Shown: piece by piece, positions 1 to 8,463 of the stretch
How positions within the stretch are numbered: the first letter of the stretch is position 1
How the letters are laid out: each line of letters opens with the position of its first letter
Assembly (NCBI RefSeq): GCF_004353925.1
Contig: NZ_SMOK01000024.1
Coordinates: 124,001 to 188,000, forward strand
From: Pseudomonas sp. H9
GTDB lineage: Bacteria; Pseudomonadota; Gammaproteobacteria; Pseudomonadales; Pseudomonadaceae
Direction: 5' to 3'
DNA: 64,000 bases
Position numbers and translations under genes: made by a program
The notes under the pieces: generated by a model
Seen by the model: the letters and a program-made list of their open reading frames with translations, nothing else
Database searches by the model: none
What the model was told of the DNA's origin: nothing

Positions 1-161
1 AGCAGGTCGAGCAACTGGTGCGAATTGCCAATGAATGCGCTCGGCCCGTTGCCAATGGCAAAGAAGCACGGGAAATCTACAAGATCGGTACGTTCTACAA
101 GGATGCGGACGAAACGCTGGCCGCGAACGGTTTCGCACCGAATCGCAAGCCTCGACACTAA
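1..161 (+). CDS. C-terminal fragment, probable beta-keto acid cleavage enzyme (BKACE family)
   Basis: The frame is open from base 3 to a TAA at 159-161 and gives about 52 residues, running from QVEQLVRIANECARPVANG to NRKPRH. The start lies outside the window. The VxIAxxxxRPVAxGKEAR pattern followed by a short tail ending in APNRxP resembles the C-terminus of 3-keto-5-aminohexanoate cleavage (BKACE) proteins. These Zn enzymes convert a beta-keto acid plus acetyl-CoA into acetoacetate and a new acyl-CoA. The assignment is from memory of the family pattern. It is supported by an acetoacetate-CoA ligase two genes downstream, which would use the acetoacetate made. It could be another protein; the catalytic part is not in view. 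Confidence 0.5.
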   Translation, partial: QVEQLVRIANECARPVANGKEAREIYKIGTFYKDADETLAANGFAPNRKPRH

Positions 162-200
162 CAGCGCGGCATTAACCTGACGTCAGTCTACCCATGGCGG

Positions 201-218
201 GGGCGTAGCACGCCCTTT
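201..218 (+). terminator. weak terminator-like hairpin
   Basis: GGGCG (201-205) and CGCCC (211-215) form a short stem with a 5-nt loop followed by only three T. It sits between the partial upstream gene and the MFS gene at 266, so it could weaken read-through, but the short T run makes it a poor terminator. Confidence 0.3.
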
Positions 219-265
219 GCCATCAAAACCAATAACAACAAGACGCATCGACTCGAGGACCTGCC

Positions 266-1561
266 ATGGCTTTTCATCACGCTGCCGTCGGTGATAGCGC
301 GGACGTCTCCACCAGCGTCCCCCGTACGTTTGCCTGGGTCGTGTTCGCACTGACCTTTGGCTTGCTGATTTCTGATTACATGTCGCGCCAGGTGCTCAAC
401 GCGGTTTTCCCACTGCTCAAGGTCGAATGGGCGCTGAGTGACGCACAGTTGGGGATGCTCAGTAGCATCGTCTCGGTGATGGTTGGCGTACTGACTATCC
501 CCTTGTCGTTACTCGCAGATCGCTGGGGGCGCATCAAAAGTCTGGTGTTGATGGCCATGTTCTGGAGCCTGGCGACGCTGGGCTGTGCAATCGCGGAAAG
601 CTTCAACCAGATGTTTGTCGCACGCTTTCTGGTAGGTGCTGGTGAGGCTGCCTACGGCAGTGTCGGCATTGCCGTGGTGCTATCCGTTTTCCCCAAACAC
701 ATGCGTGCGTCTCTTTCGGGCGCGTTCATGGCCGGCACTATGTTCGGCTCTGTGTTGGGTATGGCGCTGGGCGGCATCATCGCGGCACACCTGGGCTGGC
801 GCAGCGCATTTGCCAGCATGGCGGTGTTTGGCCTGTGTCTGGCCGTGCTGTATCCGATCGTAGTGCGTGAAGGGCGCATCGGTGCGCAGCAGAAGGTCTC
901 GACGGCATCAGCCAAGCGCCCACTGGCTACGCTGTTTGCCAGTCGCTCCGTGATCTGCGCCTACGTTGGCAACGGGCTTCAGCTTTTCATCGTGGGCTCG
1001 GTGCTTGCCTGGTTTCCGAGCTATTTGAATCGCTACTACCACATGAACACCGACAAGGCCGGGATGTTATCCGCCTTGATTGTTCTGATTGGCGGCGGCG
1101 GAATGATTCTTTGCGGCATATTGAGTGATCGTCTGTGCCGCAATGCACCCGACCGAAAGATCTCCCTGGCCATCACGTACTGCCTGATCAGCGGTTTTTT
1201 ACTGGCAACTGCGTTCCGTTTGCCGCCCGGCATTGGGCAGCTCACCCTGGTCTGCCTGGGGATGCTGGTTGCCAGCGGCACCTGTGGGCCGGCCGGTGCC
1301 ATGGTGGCTAACTTGACTCACCCTTCGGTGCATGCCACGGCATTTGCGGTGCTGGCACTGGCCAACAATATCCTGGGCCTGGCACCTGGCCCGCTGGTCA
1401 CGGGCATGCTCGCGGATGCCCTGGCATTGGACCACGCCTTTCAGATTATCCCGCTGATGGCCATCGCATCCGCTCTGGTGTTTTGGTACGGCAAGCGTCA
1501 CTACCACCGTGATATCGGAAAATCGGGACTGCCCGACACAGCTACCGCAGGCGTGGCGTGA
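266..1561 (+). CDS. MFS transporter, anion:cation symporter type
   Basis: A 431-residue major facilitator with about 12 hydrophobic segments. The loop after helix 2 carries the MFS signature (LADRWGRIKS, near residue 85), and helix 4 has the RFLVGAGEAAY pattern typical of ACS-family carriers of organic anions such as sugar acids and aromatic or aliphatic carboxylates. The ATG at 266 has a GAGGAC Shine-Dalgarno at 255-260. It lies between the tail of a probable BKACE gene and acetoacetate-CoA ligase on the same strand, so I infer it imports the carboxylate (perhaps a beta-keto acid or precursor) that these enzymes process. The substrate cannot be read from sequence. Confidence 0.85.
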   Translation: MAFHHAAVGDSADVSTSVPRTFAWVVFALTFGLLISDYMSRQVLNAVFPLLKVEWALSDAQLGMLSSIVSVMVGVLTIPLSLLADRWGRIKSLVLMAMFWSLATLGCAIAESFNQMFVARFLVGAGEAAYGSVGIAVVLSVFPKHMRASLSGAFMAGTMFGSVLGMALGGIIAAHLGWRSAFASMAVFGLCLAVLYPIVVREGRIGAQQKVSTASAKRPLATLFASRSVICAYVGNGLQLFIVGSVLAWFPSYLNRYYHMNTDKAGMLSALIVLIGGGGMILCGILSDRLCRNAPDRKISLAITYCLISGFLLATAFRLPPGIGQLTLVCLGMLVASGTCGPAGAMVANLTHPSVHATAFAVLALANNILGLAPGPLVTGMLADALALDHAFQIIPLMAIASALVFWYGKRHYHRDIGKSGLPDTATAGVA

Positions 1562-1660
1562 ACATGACGCTTATGCCCAGACGTCGCCAGCGTTGACCTT
1601 GCACCGACTTTTTTTCGGCCGCATCGCTCCGGCCCTCAGCCTGTATCGAGAGAAATTGAT

Positions 1661-3628
1661 ATGAACGAGAATCCCGTTTTTCAGCCTTCCCCTGAGAGAA
1701 TTGCCAACACGCGTCTCAGCGCTTTCATGCAGTTCGTGAAGTCGCGTACTGGGCATGAATTCATCGACTATGACGCACTCTGGCGTTGGTCTGTCCAAGA
1801 TATAGAGCAGTTCTGGCCACTGGTTTGGGCATTTTGTGGCGGCGTCGGCGAGCTGGGCGAAGTAGTGTTGGAGCAGGCCGAACGGATGCCCGGAGCGCAT
1901 TGGTTTCCGAATGCTCGATTGAATTATGCACAATCGCTGCTTGCGCGCCGCGACGACACTGATGCATTGGTATTCTGGGGTGAAGACAAGGTCCAGGTGC
2001 GACTGTCCAGAGGTCAGCTCTACGAGCAGGTGTCACGCTTTCGCCAAGGTCTGCAAGCATTGGGGATCGGCCAGGGCGATCGGGTTGCTGCGGTTATGCC
2101 GAACATGCCTGAAACTTTGGTGGCCATGTTAGCGACCACCTCGTTGGGTGCTGTCTGGTCCTCCGCCTCACCTGATTTTGGTGTTCAAGGCGTTCTGGAT
2201 CGATTCGGGCAAATCGAACCCAAGCTACTGCTGTGTGCTGATGGCTATTGGTACAACGGCAAACGTATCGATTGCATGGAGAAAAACGCACAGGTAGTGG
2301 CGCAGTTGCCTAGCCTCCTGTGCACCGTGGTAGTGCCCTATGTGGGCGAAAGTCTGGACGTGACCAATGTTGCTGGCGGTGTGGGTTACGCTGACTTTAT
2401 CAAGCCCTATGCTACAGCCGAGATTGCGTTCGTTCAGGTGCCTTTCGATCATCCGTTGTTTATCTTGTTTTCCTCGGGAACCACTGGCGCACCTAAATGT
2501 ATTGTTCATGGTCACGGCGGCTCCTTGTTGCAACACCTCAAAGAACACCAGTTACACACCGATGTGCAACCGGGTGATCGATTGTTCTACTTCAGCACGT
2601 GCAGCTGGATGATGTGGAACTGGCTGGTTTCCGCCTTGGCGTCCGGAGCTACGGTACTGCTCTACGACGGCTCGCCGTTCCTTGCCGGGCAAGATGGCCG
2701 CCCTGGCAGTATTCTTTTCGACTACGTCGATGCGGAAGGGATGACTCACTTCGGTACATCGGCCAAGTTTATCGATGCACTGCTCAAGCAGGGGCTATCA
2801 CCGCGCAGTAGCCATTCTCTTGCGACCTTACGGAGCGTTTTGTCGACAGGTAGCCCATTGGCGCCGGAAGGCTTCGAGTATGTCTATCGCGAGATCAAAA
2901 GTGATGTTCATCTGTCTTCGGTCGCCGGGGGGACGGACATTCTTTCCGGTTTCGTTGTAGGCGTTCCAATACAGCCGGTGTATCGCGGGGAAATCCAGCG
3001 GGCAGGTTTGGGTATGGCGGTGGCTGTATTTGATGAGCAAGGCAAGTCTGTCCGGGAAACCAAAGGTGAGCTGGTGTGCACACGACCGTTCCCATGCATG
3101 CCCGTCGGGTTCTGGAATGACCAGGACGGTTCGCGCTATCACGCAGCCTATTTCGCCCGCTTCCCGAACATCTGGTGTCATGGAGATTTTGCCGAGATCA
3201 ACAGTCGTGGCGGATTTGTAATCTATGGACGCTCCGACGCCACGTTAAATCCTGGAGGGGTGCGCATCGGGACTGCGGAGATTTACCGGCAAGTTGAGCT
3301 ATTGCCGGAAATTGTCGAGTCTTTGGTAATCGGACAAGAATGGGCGGGCGATACGCGCGTGGTGCTGTTCGTGAAGCTACGGGAAGGGGATCAACTAGAT
3401 GATGCGTTAGTGGAGCGGGTCAAAAAACAGGTCCGCGACAACACTACGCCGCGCCACGTTCCCGCAAAAGTTCTGCAGGTTGTGGATATTCCCCGGACCA
3501 AGAGCGGCAAGATCGTCGAACTAGCGGTTCGTAACGTCGTGCAGGGTGAGCCGGTGAAAAATGTCGAGGCGCTCGCTAACCCTGAAGCATTGGCTTACTT
3601 TCGCGATAGGAGCGAGTTAGCCGTCTGA
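1661..3628 (+). CDS. acetoacetate-CoA ligase
   Basis: A 655-residue adenylate-forming enzyme of the length typical of acetoacetyl-CoA synthetases, which activate acetoacetate with ATP and CoA in the cytoplasm. The AMP-binding P-loop FSSGTTGAPKCIVHGHGG lies near residues 268-286. It is followed by the family-typical STCSWMMWNWLVSALASGAT block, a YGRSDATLNPGGVRIG core near residue 525, and the C-terminal KSGK catalytic lysine (RTKSGKIVELAVR) near 615. Acetoacetate is the co-product of BKACE enzymes, so its position after the BKACE-like tail and the MFS gene makes a coherent unit. Base composition is more AT-rich at third positions than in the hpa genes further right. Confidence 0.93.
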   Translation: MNENPVFQPSPERIANTRLSAFMQFVKSRTGHEFIDYDALWRWSVQDIEQFWPLVWAFCGGVGELGEVVLEQAERMPGAHWFPNARLNYAQSLLARRDDTDALVFWGEDKVQVRLSRGQLYEQVSRFRQGLQALGIGQGDRVAAVMPNMPETLVAMLATTSLGAVWSSASPDFGVQGVLDRFGQIEPKLLLCADGYWYNGKRIDCMEKNAQVVAQLPSLLCTVVVPYVGESLDVTNVAGGVGYADFIKPYATAEIAFVQVPFDHPLFILFSSGTTGAPKCIVHGHGGSLLQHLKEHQLHTDVQPGDRLFYFSTCSWMMWNWLVSALASGATVLLYDGSPFLAGQDGRPGSILFDYVDAEGMTHFGTSAKFIDALLKQGLSPRSSHSLATLRSVLSTGSPLAPEGFEYVYREIKSDVHLSSVAGGTDILSGFVVGVPIQPVYRGEIQRAGLGMAVAVFDEQGKSVRETKGELVCTRPFPCMPVGFWNDQDGSRYHAAYFARFPNIWCHGDFAEINSRGGFVIYGRSDATLNPGGVRIGTAEIYRQVELLPEIVESLVIGQEWAGDTRVVLFVKLREGDQLDDALVERVKKQVRDNTTPRHVPAKVLQVVDIPRTKSGKIVELAVRNVVQGEPVKNVEALANPEALAYFRDRSELAV

Positions 3629-3635
3629 GTAACTG

Positions 3636-3674
3636 CATCATGGGGCTTGCCTGTTGGGAGGTGGCCCCATGATG
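3636..3674. terminator. hairpin between convergent genes
   Basis: Perfect 11-bp inverted repeat CATCATGGGGC (3636-3646) / GCCCCATGATG (3664-3674) with a 17-nt loop, exactly between the convergent ends of the acetoacetate-CoA ligase (3628) and the AraC gene (3679). There is no long T tract, so it is probably a bidirectional transcript-end structure rather than a textbook intrinsic terminator. Confidence 0.6.
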
Positions 3675-3678
3675 TCTG

Positions 3679-4689
3679 TTATTCAGGGTTGTTGAACCGT
3701 TGACGGCGCCAGGTCGACGGTGCCACACCGAACTGTGCCGTAAACCAACGGGTGAAAGAGCTGGGCGTTGAGTAACCCAGCAGCCCTGCGACCTGGCTCA
3801 GCGAATAGCGTGGGTTCTCCATGTACCGGTGCAACAGGTCTTGCTGAACCTGGTCATGCAATTCGGAAAAACTGACGCCACTGTCTTCCAGACGCCGTTG
3901 TAAGGTGCGCACATTCATGCCGAGGGATTGGGCTACCTGCCTGATCGTGGCGCGATCCAGGGGCAACAGCAGGTAAATGGCCTGGCGTACTTCGTTCAGC
4001 GTCGAGCCTTTGCTTACCCCAGGCAATGTTTCGAGAAACTCCCGTGCATAATCCGCCATCACCGGGTCTGCAGTGGGGTTGGCCGTATTCAGGTCCGACA
4101 CCAGGCAGACAATGCCGTTGAACTGGCCGTTGAATTCAACGTTGCATCCGAACACACGGCGGTGAACATTCAGGTCTTTTGGCGCGGTGTGAGTGAAGCT
4201 GACGCGCAACGGGCGCCAGCTCGTGCCCAGCAGAGCACCGCATAGCCGATGCAGCACGCCGATTGCCAGCTCGATACTTTGGCGTTTTGGGGTGGAGGGG
4301 TCGATGATGATCTCCTCGCGGATTATCACGATCTTGTCCGTCTCAGTGATTTCCATTGCCAGGGATTCATTGAGCAGATGTCGATATTGCCCAATGGTGT
4401 TCAAGGCATCGCGCAAGGTTGGCTGATGGGTAAGCAACAGGCTGATTGCACCAAAATTGGAAAGCTGTCGCGACTCGGCCATACGCAGGCCAAAGGTTTC
4501 ACAGCCGCTGGCTTTTGCGGTCGCCTCCAGCAGCATTGCTACCACTGTCATGGGAATACGCAGCTCTCGACTCTTTAACATCGACACGCTGAGTGCGAAC
4601 TCATTGAGCAGCTGATGGGGGTTAATGCCCAATTGTGTGCACAGTTCAAGGTAATTCGTCAGCGCAGCGGTACGAGCCATCAGGGCCAT
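3679..4689 (-). CDS. AraC-family regulator with arabinose-binding-like N-terminal domain
   Basis: A 336-residue regulator. I use the ATG at 4689 (MALMARTAAL), which has a GAGG eight bases upstream, rather than the longer open frame to 4839, whose extra residues look non-coding. Residues 1-190 match the OruR/ArgR-like effector domain seen in many Pseudomonas AraC regulators (TNYLELCTQLGI.. start, LRDALNTIGQYRHLLNES centre). Residues 230-330 hold the double helix-turn-helix (RDATIRQVAQSLGMNVRTLQRRL and YSLSQVAGLLGYSTPSSFTRWF). It is divergent from the AlkK-like ligase at 5060 and convergent with acetoacetate-CoA ligase, so it probably activates one or both in response to a fatty- or keto-acid signal; the effector is unknown. 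Confidence 0.88.
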   Translation of the reverse strand: MALMARTAALTNYLELCTQLGINPHQLLNEFALSVSMLKSRELRIPMTVVAMLLEATAKASGCETFGLRMAESRQLSNFGAISLLLTHQPTLRDALNTIGQYRHLLNESLAMEITETDKIVIIREEIIIDPSTPKRQSIELAIGVLHRLCGALLGTSWRPLRVSFTHTAPKDLNVHRRVFGCNVEFNGQFNGIVCLVSDLNTANPTADPVMADYAREFLETLPGVSKGSTLNEVRQAIYLLLPLDRATIRQVAQSLGMNVRTLQRRLEDSGVSFSELHDQVQQDLLHRYMENPRYSLSQVAGLLGYSTPSSFTRWFTAQFGVAPSTWRRQRFNNPE

Positions 4690-5059
4690 TGAAATTGCCT
4701 CGTTATTGTTATGTTCACCTGCATGCACTGTGCAATGCAGGCGCGATGGGGGCGGAGAAATGCTGAACGAGTACTCCATCTCGGCCCATTTATAGAGGGT
4801 TGAGCAGGAAATGAAAACCGCGTGGCAGGCATCCCCCATCCGTGGGTTTGCAAATCTATCCTGTCTCGATTCAGGACGGTGCTGTTTTTGTTATCTGTCA
4901 TCAAAAGGCTAGCATTTGACGCTGATTGAACAGCGCAGCGAGCAGGCAAATCCTACTTTTCATTTCCACGGCTTGAGGTGCATTCGGCTTCCGTACCGGC
5001 GATCTGTCGGCAGGGGGCGTTGAGCCGACGTCTCAGTGACAGGAGTGGAAAGTAACACC
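4690..5059. promoter_or_regulatory. divergent regulatory region with a strong inverted repeat
   Basis: This 370-bp gene-free stretch separates the AraC gene from the acyl-CoA ligase. It contains a nested palindrome: outer arms CCTGCAT (4718-4724) / ATGCAGG (4735-4741) around inner TGCAC-T-GTGCA (4724-4734). It lies 30-50 bases upstream of the AraC start and is a candidate operator for autoregulation. Nothing else gene-like is supported here. Confidence 0.45.
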
Positions 5060-6703
5060 ATGCTGACAACAAAAATAATCAAGCCATCGCCAGACGCGTA
5101 TGCCTATCCGTTATTGATCAAGCGCTTGCTGCTTTCAGGAGAAAGGTACGAGCCGGAGCAGGAAATTGTTTATGCGGACAAACTGCGTTACAGCTACCGG
5201 ACGTTGAATGCGCGAATCCAGCGTTTGGCCAATGCCCTGACGGCAGCCGGCGTCAAAGCAGGCGATACCGTAGCGGTGCTGGATTGGGACAGTCATCGTT
5301 ATCTGGAATGCTTTTTTGCTGTGCCGATGATTGGTGCAGTTTTACACACCGTGAACATCCGCCTGTCTGCGGACCAAGTGCGTTACACAATGAACCACGC
5401 AGAGGATGATCTGGTGTTGGTTCATGACGATTTCCTCCCGCTGATTGAGCAGATTCATGAGGAGCTATTGACCGTCAAAGGGTACATCCAGCTCACCGAC
5501 GACGAAGCCGCTGCAACGGTTTTACCGGTGGTGGGAGAGTATGAGCATCTGTTGGCCCGAAGCAGTGACCATTACGCGTTTCCTGATTTTGACGAAAACT
5601 CGGTGGCGACTCTTTTCTACACGACAGGTACAACCGGGAACCCAAAAGGGGTGTACTTCTCGCATCGCCAATTGGTACTGCATACGTTGAGTGCCGTCGG
5701 CACTTTAGGTGCCTTTCAAGGTCAGCCACTGCTGCGTTCCGATGACGTCTATATGCCCATCACGCCCATGTTTCACGTGCATGCCTGGGGTGTGCCATAC
5801 GTGGCGACTCTGATGGGGGTCAAACAGGTTTATCCCGGCCGCTATGAGGCTAATCGCCTGGTCAGGCTGTTTCGCGATGAGAAGGTCACATTTTCCCATT
5901 GTGTGCCAACGATCCTGCAAATGATTATGGGATGCGAGGAGGCTCTCCAGACTGACTTCTCGGGTTGGAAAATGCTGCTGGGGGGCAGTTCCCTCACAAT
6001 GGGCGTTGCGCAGCAAGCGAACAACCTTGGTATTTGCGTGCACAGCGCCTATGGGATGTCTGAGACCTGTCCGTTACTTTGCACAACCTACCTGCATGCG
6101 GGAGAGCTTGAACAGCCCACGCAAACTCAGCTCGCCAGCCGTATCAAGACCGGGATGCCTATTGCGATGGTGGATCTGAAAATCATCGACGCGAACGGTC
6201 AAGACGTTCCGCATGATGGTGAATCGCTGGGCGAAATCGTGGTGCGGACACCATGGCTGACACAGGGCTACTTCAAGGACCAGGAAATGGGTGCAGCCCT
6301 TTGGCACAACGGATGGCTGCACACCGGTGATGTAGCTTCGATTGATTCGCGTGGGGTGGTGGAAATCAAGGATCGCATCAAAGATGTGATCAAGACAGGA
6401 GGGGAGTGGGTCAGCTCGTTGGAGCTGGAGAGTTTGATCAGCGAACATCCTGCTGTCAGTGCGGTTGCAGTCGTTGGCATCGCCGATGCGCAATGGGGAG
6501 AGCGTCCCATGGCGTTGGTGGTATGCGTACCTGGCAAGCACCTCGACCCAGCTCATCTTGAAATTCATCTACAGCAGTTTGTTAAGTCCGGCCGTATCAA
6601 CAGATGGGCAATCCCTAGGCAGTTTAAGTTCGTGACAGAGATTCCAAAAACCAGCGTAGGCAAAATCAACAAAAAGCTGATCCGAGAATGTGAGTCGAAC
6701 TAA
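5060..6703 (+). CDS. AlkK-like medium-chain acyl-CoA ligase
   Basis: A 547-residue AMP-dependent ligase. The ATG at 5060 is preferred over the in-frame GTG codons at 5036 and 5045, because an AGGAG lies at 5041-5045. The P-loop YTTGTTGNPKGVYFSHRQ is near residue 187, MFHVHAWGVPY near 235, the YGMSETCP adenylation motif near 333, and the C-terminal catalytic lysine (KTSVGKINKK) near 535. The overall pattern (MFHVHAWG, HTVNIRLSADQVRYTMNHAEDD) is that of AlkK-type medium-chain fatty acid:CoA ligases, which activate C6-C12 or related branched or cyclic acids for beta-oxidation. The divergent AraC gene is the likely regulator. Exact substrate unknown. Confidence 0.88.
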   Translation: MLTTKIIKPSPDAYAYPLLIKRLLLSGERYEPEQEIVYADKLRYSYRTLNARIQRLANALTAAGVKAGDTVAVLDWDSHRYLECFFAVPMIGAVLHTVNIRLSADQVRYTMNHAEDDLVLVHDDFLPLIEQIHEELLTVKGYIQLTDDEAAATVLPVVGEYEHLLARSSDHYAFPDFDENSVATLFYTTGTTGNPKGVYFSHRQLVLHTLSAVGTLGAFQGQPLLRSDDVYMPITPMFHVHAWGVPYVATLMGVKQVYPGRYEANRLVRLFRDEKVTFSHCVPTILQMIMGCEEALQTDFSGWKMLLGGSSLTMGVAQQANNLGICVHSAYGMSETCPLLCTTYLHAGELEQPTQTQLASRIKTGMPIAMVDLKIIDANGQDVPHDGESLGEIVVRTPWLTQGYFKDQEMGAALWHNGWLHTGDVASIDSRGVVEIKDRIKDVIKTGGEWVSSLELESLISEHPAVSAVAVVGIADAQWGERPMALVVCVPGKHLDPAHLEIHLQQFVKSGRINRWAIPRQFKFVTEIPKTSVGKINKKLIRECESN

Positions 6704-6838
6704 CTTCCCACGTCAGGCAGCCCACCTCAGCATTACCATCGGCGTGGGCATGCCCGCCAATCACGTTTCAGCAAATAGTGCGTGGTTGCAGTGAAGTGGG
6801 TGATATGCTTCGCCGCTTACCAAACAGGGAACGTGGTA

Positions 6839-7027
6839 ATGCGCGAAGGGTTGGAAAAATTTCGAGAGTGGCTAACACCGCGTCGGCGATTGTGGGCAGG
6901 GACAGGTTTGTTCGCAACTGTTCTGGTCGTGCCGTTGATTAGCCCAGGAACGAGCGTGAGCTTCCTTGTTGGGCCGGCAAGTGTACTTTTCTTCAACGCC
7001 TTTATGCCTGCGTATACCAAGCGATAA
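6839..7027 (+). CDS. small hypothetical membrane protein
   Basis: Possible 62-residue protein from ATG 6839 (MREGLEKFREWLTPRRRLW). A basic, amphipathic start is followed by two hydrophobic stretches (TGLFATVLVVPLI and SFLVGPASVLFFNAF). The frame extends upstream to 6782 but the extra residues look non-coding, and the Shine-Dalgarno is weak. It ends 50 bp before an intrinsic terminator, which favours a real short transcript. I do not recognise a family. Confidence 0.4.
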   Translation: MREGLEKFREWLTPRRRLWAGTGLFATVLVVPLISPGTSVSFLVGPASVLFFNAFMPAYTKR

Positions 7028-7075
7028 AGCAGGTGTTGGCCCGCGCATCGGCACCCGTTCTCTTGGGATCGTTCC

Positions 7076-7101
7076 AAAAGGGGGCTTTCGCCCCCTTTTT
7101 T
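7076..7101. terminator. bidirectional intrinsic terminator
   Basis: AAAA-GGGGGC-TTTC-GCCCCC-TTTTTT: a 6-bp all-GC stem with a UUUC-type loop, flanked by A on one side and T on the other. It serves both the small plus-strand gene and the DUF1329 gene ending at 7115 on the minus strand. Confidence 0.85.
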
Positions 7102-7114
7102 CACATCATCTGGA

Positions 7115-8449
7115 TTATTTACCCAAGCGCTTGAGCTGTGCCGGGGTGAACTCTGCTTTGGACATCTGCTCGCCCCAGACCCACTTCGGGCTGTGGTTGG
7201 TCATGTTGTTCACTGCATAGCGCCCAGATAGTAGGTCGAAGGTGCCTTCGGTGGCGTAGAACGGCAATTCGACGTCGTGGAACTGGGCCAGGTAGTTCTC
7301 CTGCATGCGCCACAGTTCTCCGCGCGAGTCGTAGATGTCGGTGCTCAGGATCGACCAGGAATCCTCGTCGATGTAGAAGCGGCGTTTGGCGTAGACATGG
7401 CGCTGGCCTTCCTTGAGAGTGGCTTCGACCACCCAGACGCGGTGCTTCTCGTAGCGGGGCAGGTCGCTGTTCAAGTGGCCGACCTTGAGCAGGTCGTCAT
7501 AGCTGAGCTTTTTGTCCATCAGCTTGTAAGAGTTGTAGGGCACCAGCCTTTCCTGCTTACCGATCAGCTTCCAGTTGTAGCGATCGGGCGCGCCGTTGTA
7601 ACCGTCGAGGCTGTCGGAAACCACTTGGCCGAAGGTGTAGCGGGCGCTGCTGTCATAGGCAACGGTGGGGGCTCGGCGTACGCGACGCTGGCCGGGAATG
7701 TATTGCCAGGCATTACGCGCCTCGGTCACCTGGTTGATCGGCTCGTGGGCCAGGGTCACCTCTCCGGCGTAGCGCGACGGGCTGAGGGTGCGCGAGTAGG
7801 TCATGAACAGGATGTTCGAGTCTGGCTCAAGGTCTGTGAGGTTTTCCCGGAAGGCCGCCTGGCTGTCGTAGTCGACGATGGTGTAGGTGCCGTTTTCTTG
7901 CACGGTGGCCGAAGAGAATTTGCGATTGCTGATGGAACCGCCACGGAAGCGGGCGATGTGGTTCCACATGACCTCCAGCGCTTGGGTCGGCATCGGGAAG
8001 GGGATGCCGTAGGCGTAGTTCAACAGGCCATTGCCCTTTTCGGCCAGTTCAGTCTTGGTTACGTTTTCCCGCGCCTGGTCCAGGTACTTTTGCGGAATCC
8101 GCGCAGTGCGGTGTGTCGGGTAGACGTTCATCTTGTAGTCCGGGAACCGGCTGAACATGGCCAGCTGGCCCTCGGTAAGCTGGGCTTTGTATTGCGCCAG
8201 GTTACTTTTATCGATGGTGAACAGCGGCTTCTCGCCGGCGAACGGATCAACATAGTTGCCATTGGCTTCAATCGGCGCCGCGCCTTTTTTCAAGCCGCCA
8301 GTCCAGGCCGGAATACTGCCGTCGGCGTTGCCGGCCATCTCGCCTCCCATGGGGTTGAGTTGGCTACCCAGTTTGCTGAGGTCGGTGTCCTTGGCCTGAA
8401 CCAGGGTGCAAGCGGTAACGAGGGCAATAGCGAGGGACAGTTTCTTCAT
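7115..8449 (-). CDS. DUF1329 envelope protein (outer-membrane lipoprotein-sorting-like)
   Basis: A 444-residue exported protein; the start at ATG 8449 gives a Sec signal (MKKLSLAIALVTACTLVQA). The mature part begins DTDLSKLGSQLNPMGGEMAGNADGSIPAWTGGL, the characteristic opening of DUF1329 proteins, with the family's IPGQRRVRRAPTVAYD block in the middle. The fold is LolA/LolB-like. The family is nearly always encoded after a DUF1302 gene, as here, 14 bp downstream and in one operon. The pair is generally thought to handle hydrophobic molecules at the outer membrane. The context of acyl-CoA ligases suggests a lipid-like substrate, but that is inference. Confidence 0.9.
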   Translation of the reverse strand: MKKLSLAIALVTACTLVQAKDTDLSKLGSQLNPMGGEMAGNADGSIPAWTGGLKKGAAPIEANGNYVDPFAGEKPLFTIDKSNLAQYKAQLTEGQLAMFSRFPDYKMNVYPTHRTARIPQKYLDQARENVTKTELAEKGNGLLNYAYGIPFPMPTQALEVMWNHIARFRGGSISNRKFSSATVQENGTYTIVDYDSQAAFRENLTDLEPDSNILFMTYSRTLSPSRYAGEVTLAHEPINQVTEARNAWQYIPGQRRVRRAPTVAYDSSARYTFGQVVSDSLDGYNGAPDRYNWKLIGKQERLVPYNSYKLMDKKLSYDDLLKVGHLNSDLPRYEKHRVWVVEATLKEGQRHVYAKRRFYIDEDSWSILSTDIYDSRGELWRMQENYLAQFHDVELPFYATEGTFDLLSGRYAVNNMTNHSPKWVWGEQMSKAEFTPAQLKRLGK

Positions 8450-8463
8450 AGTGCTGTGCATGA

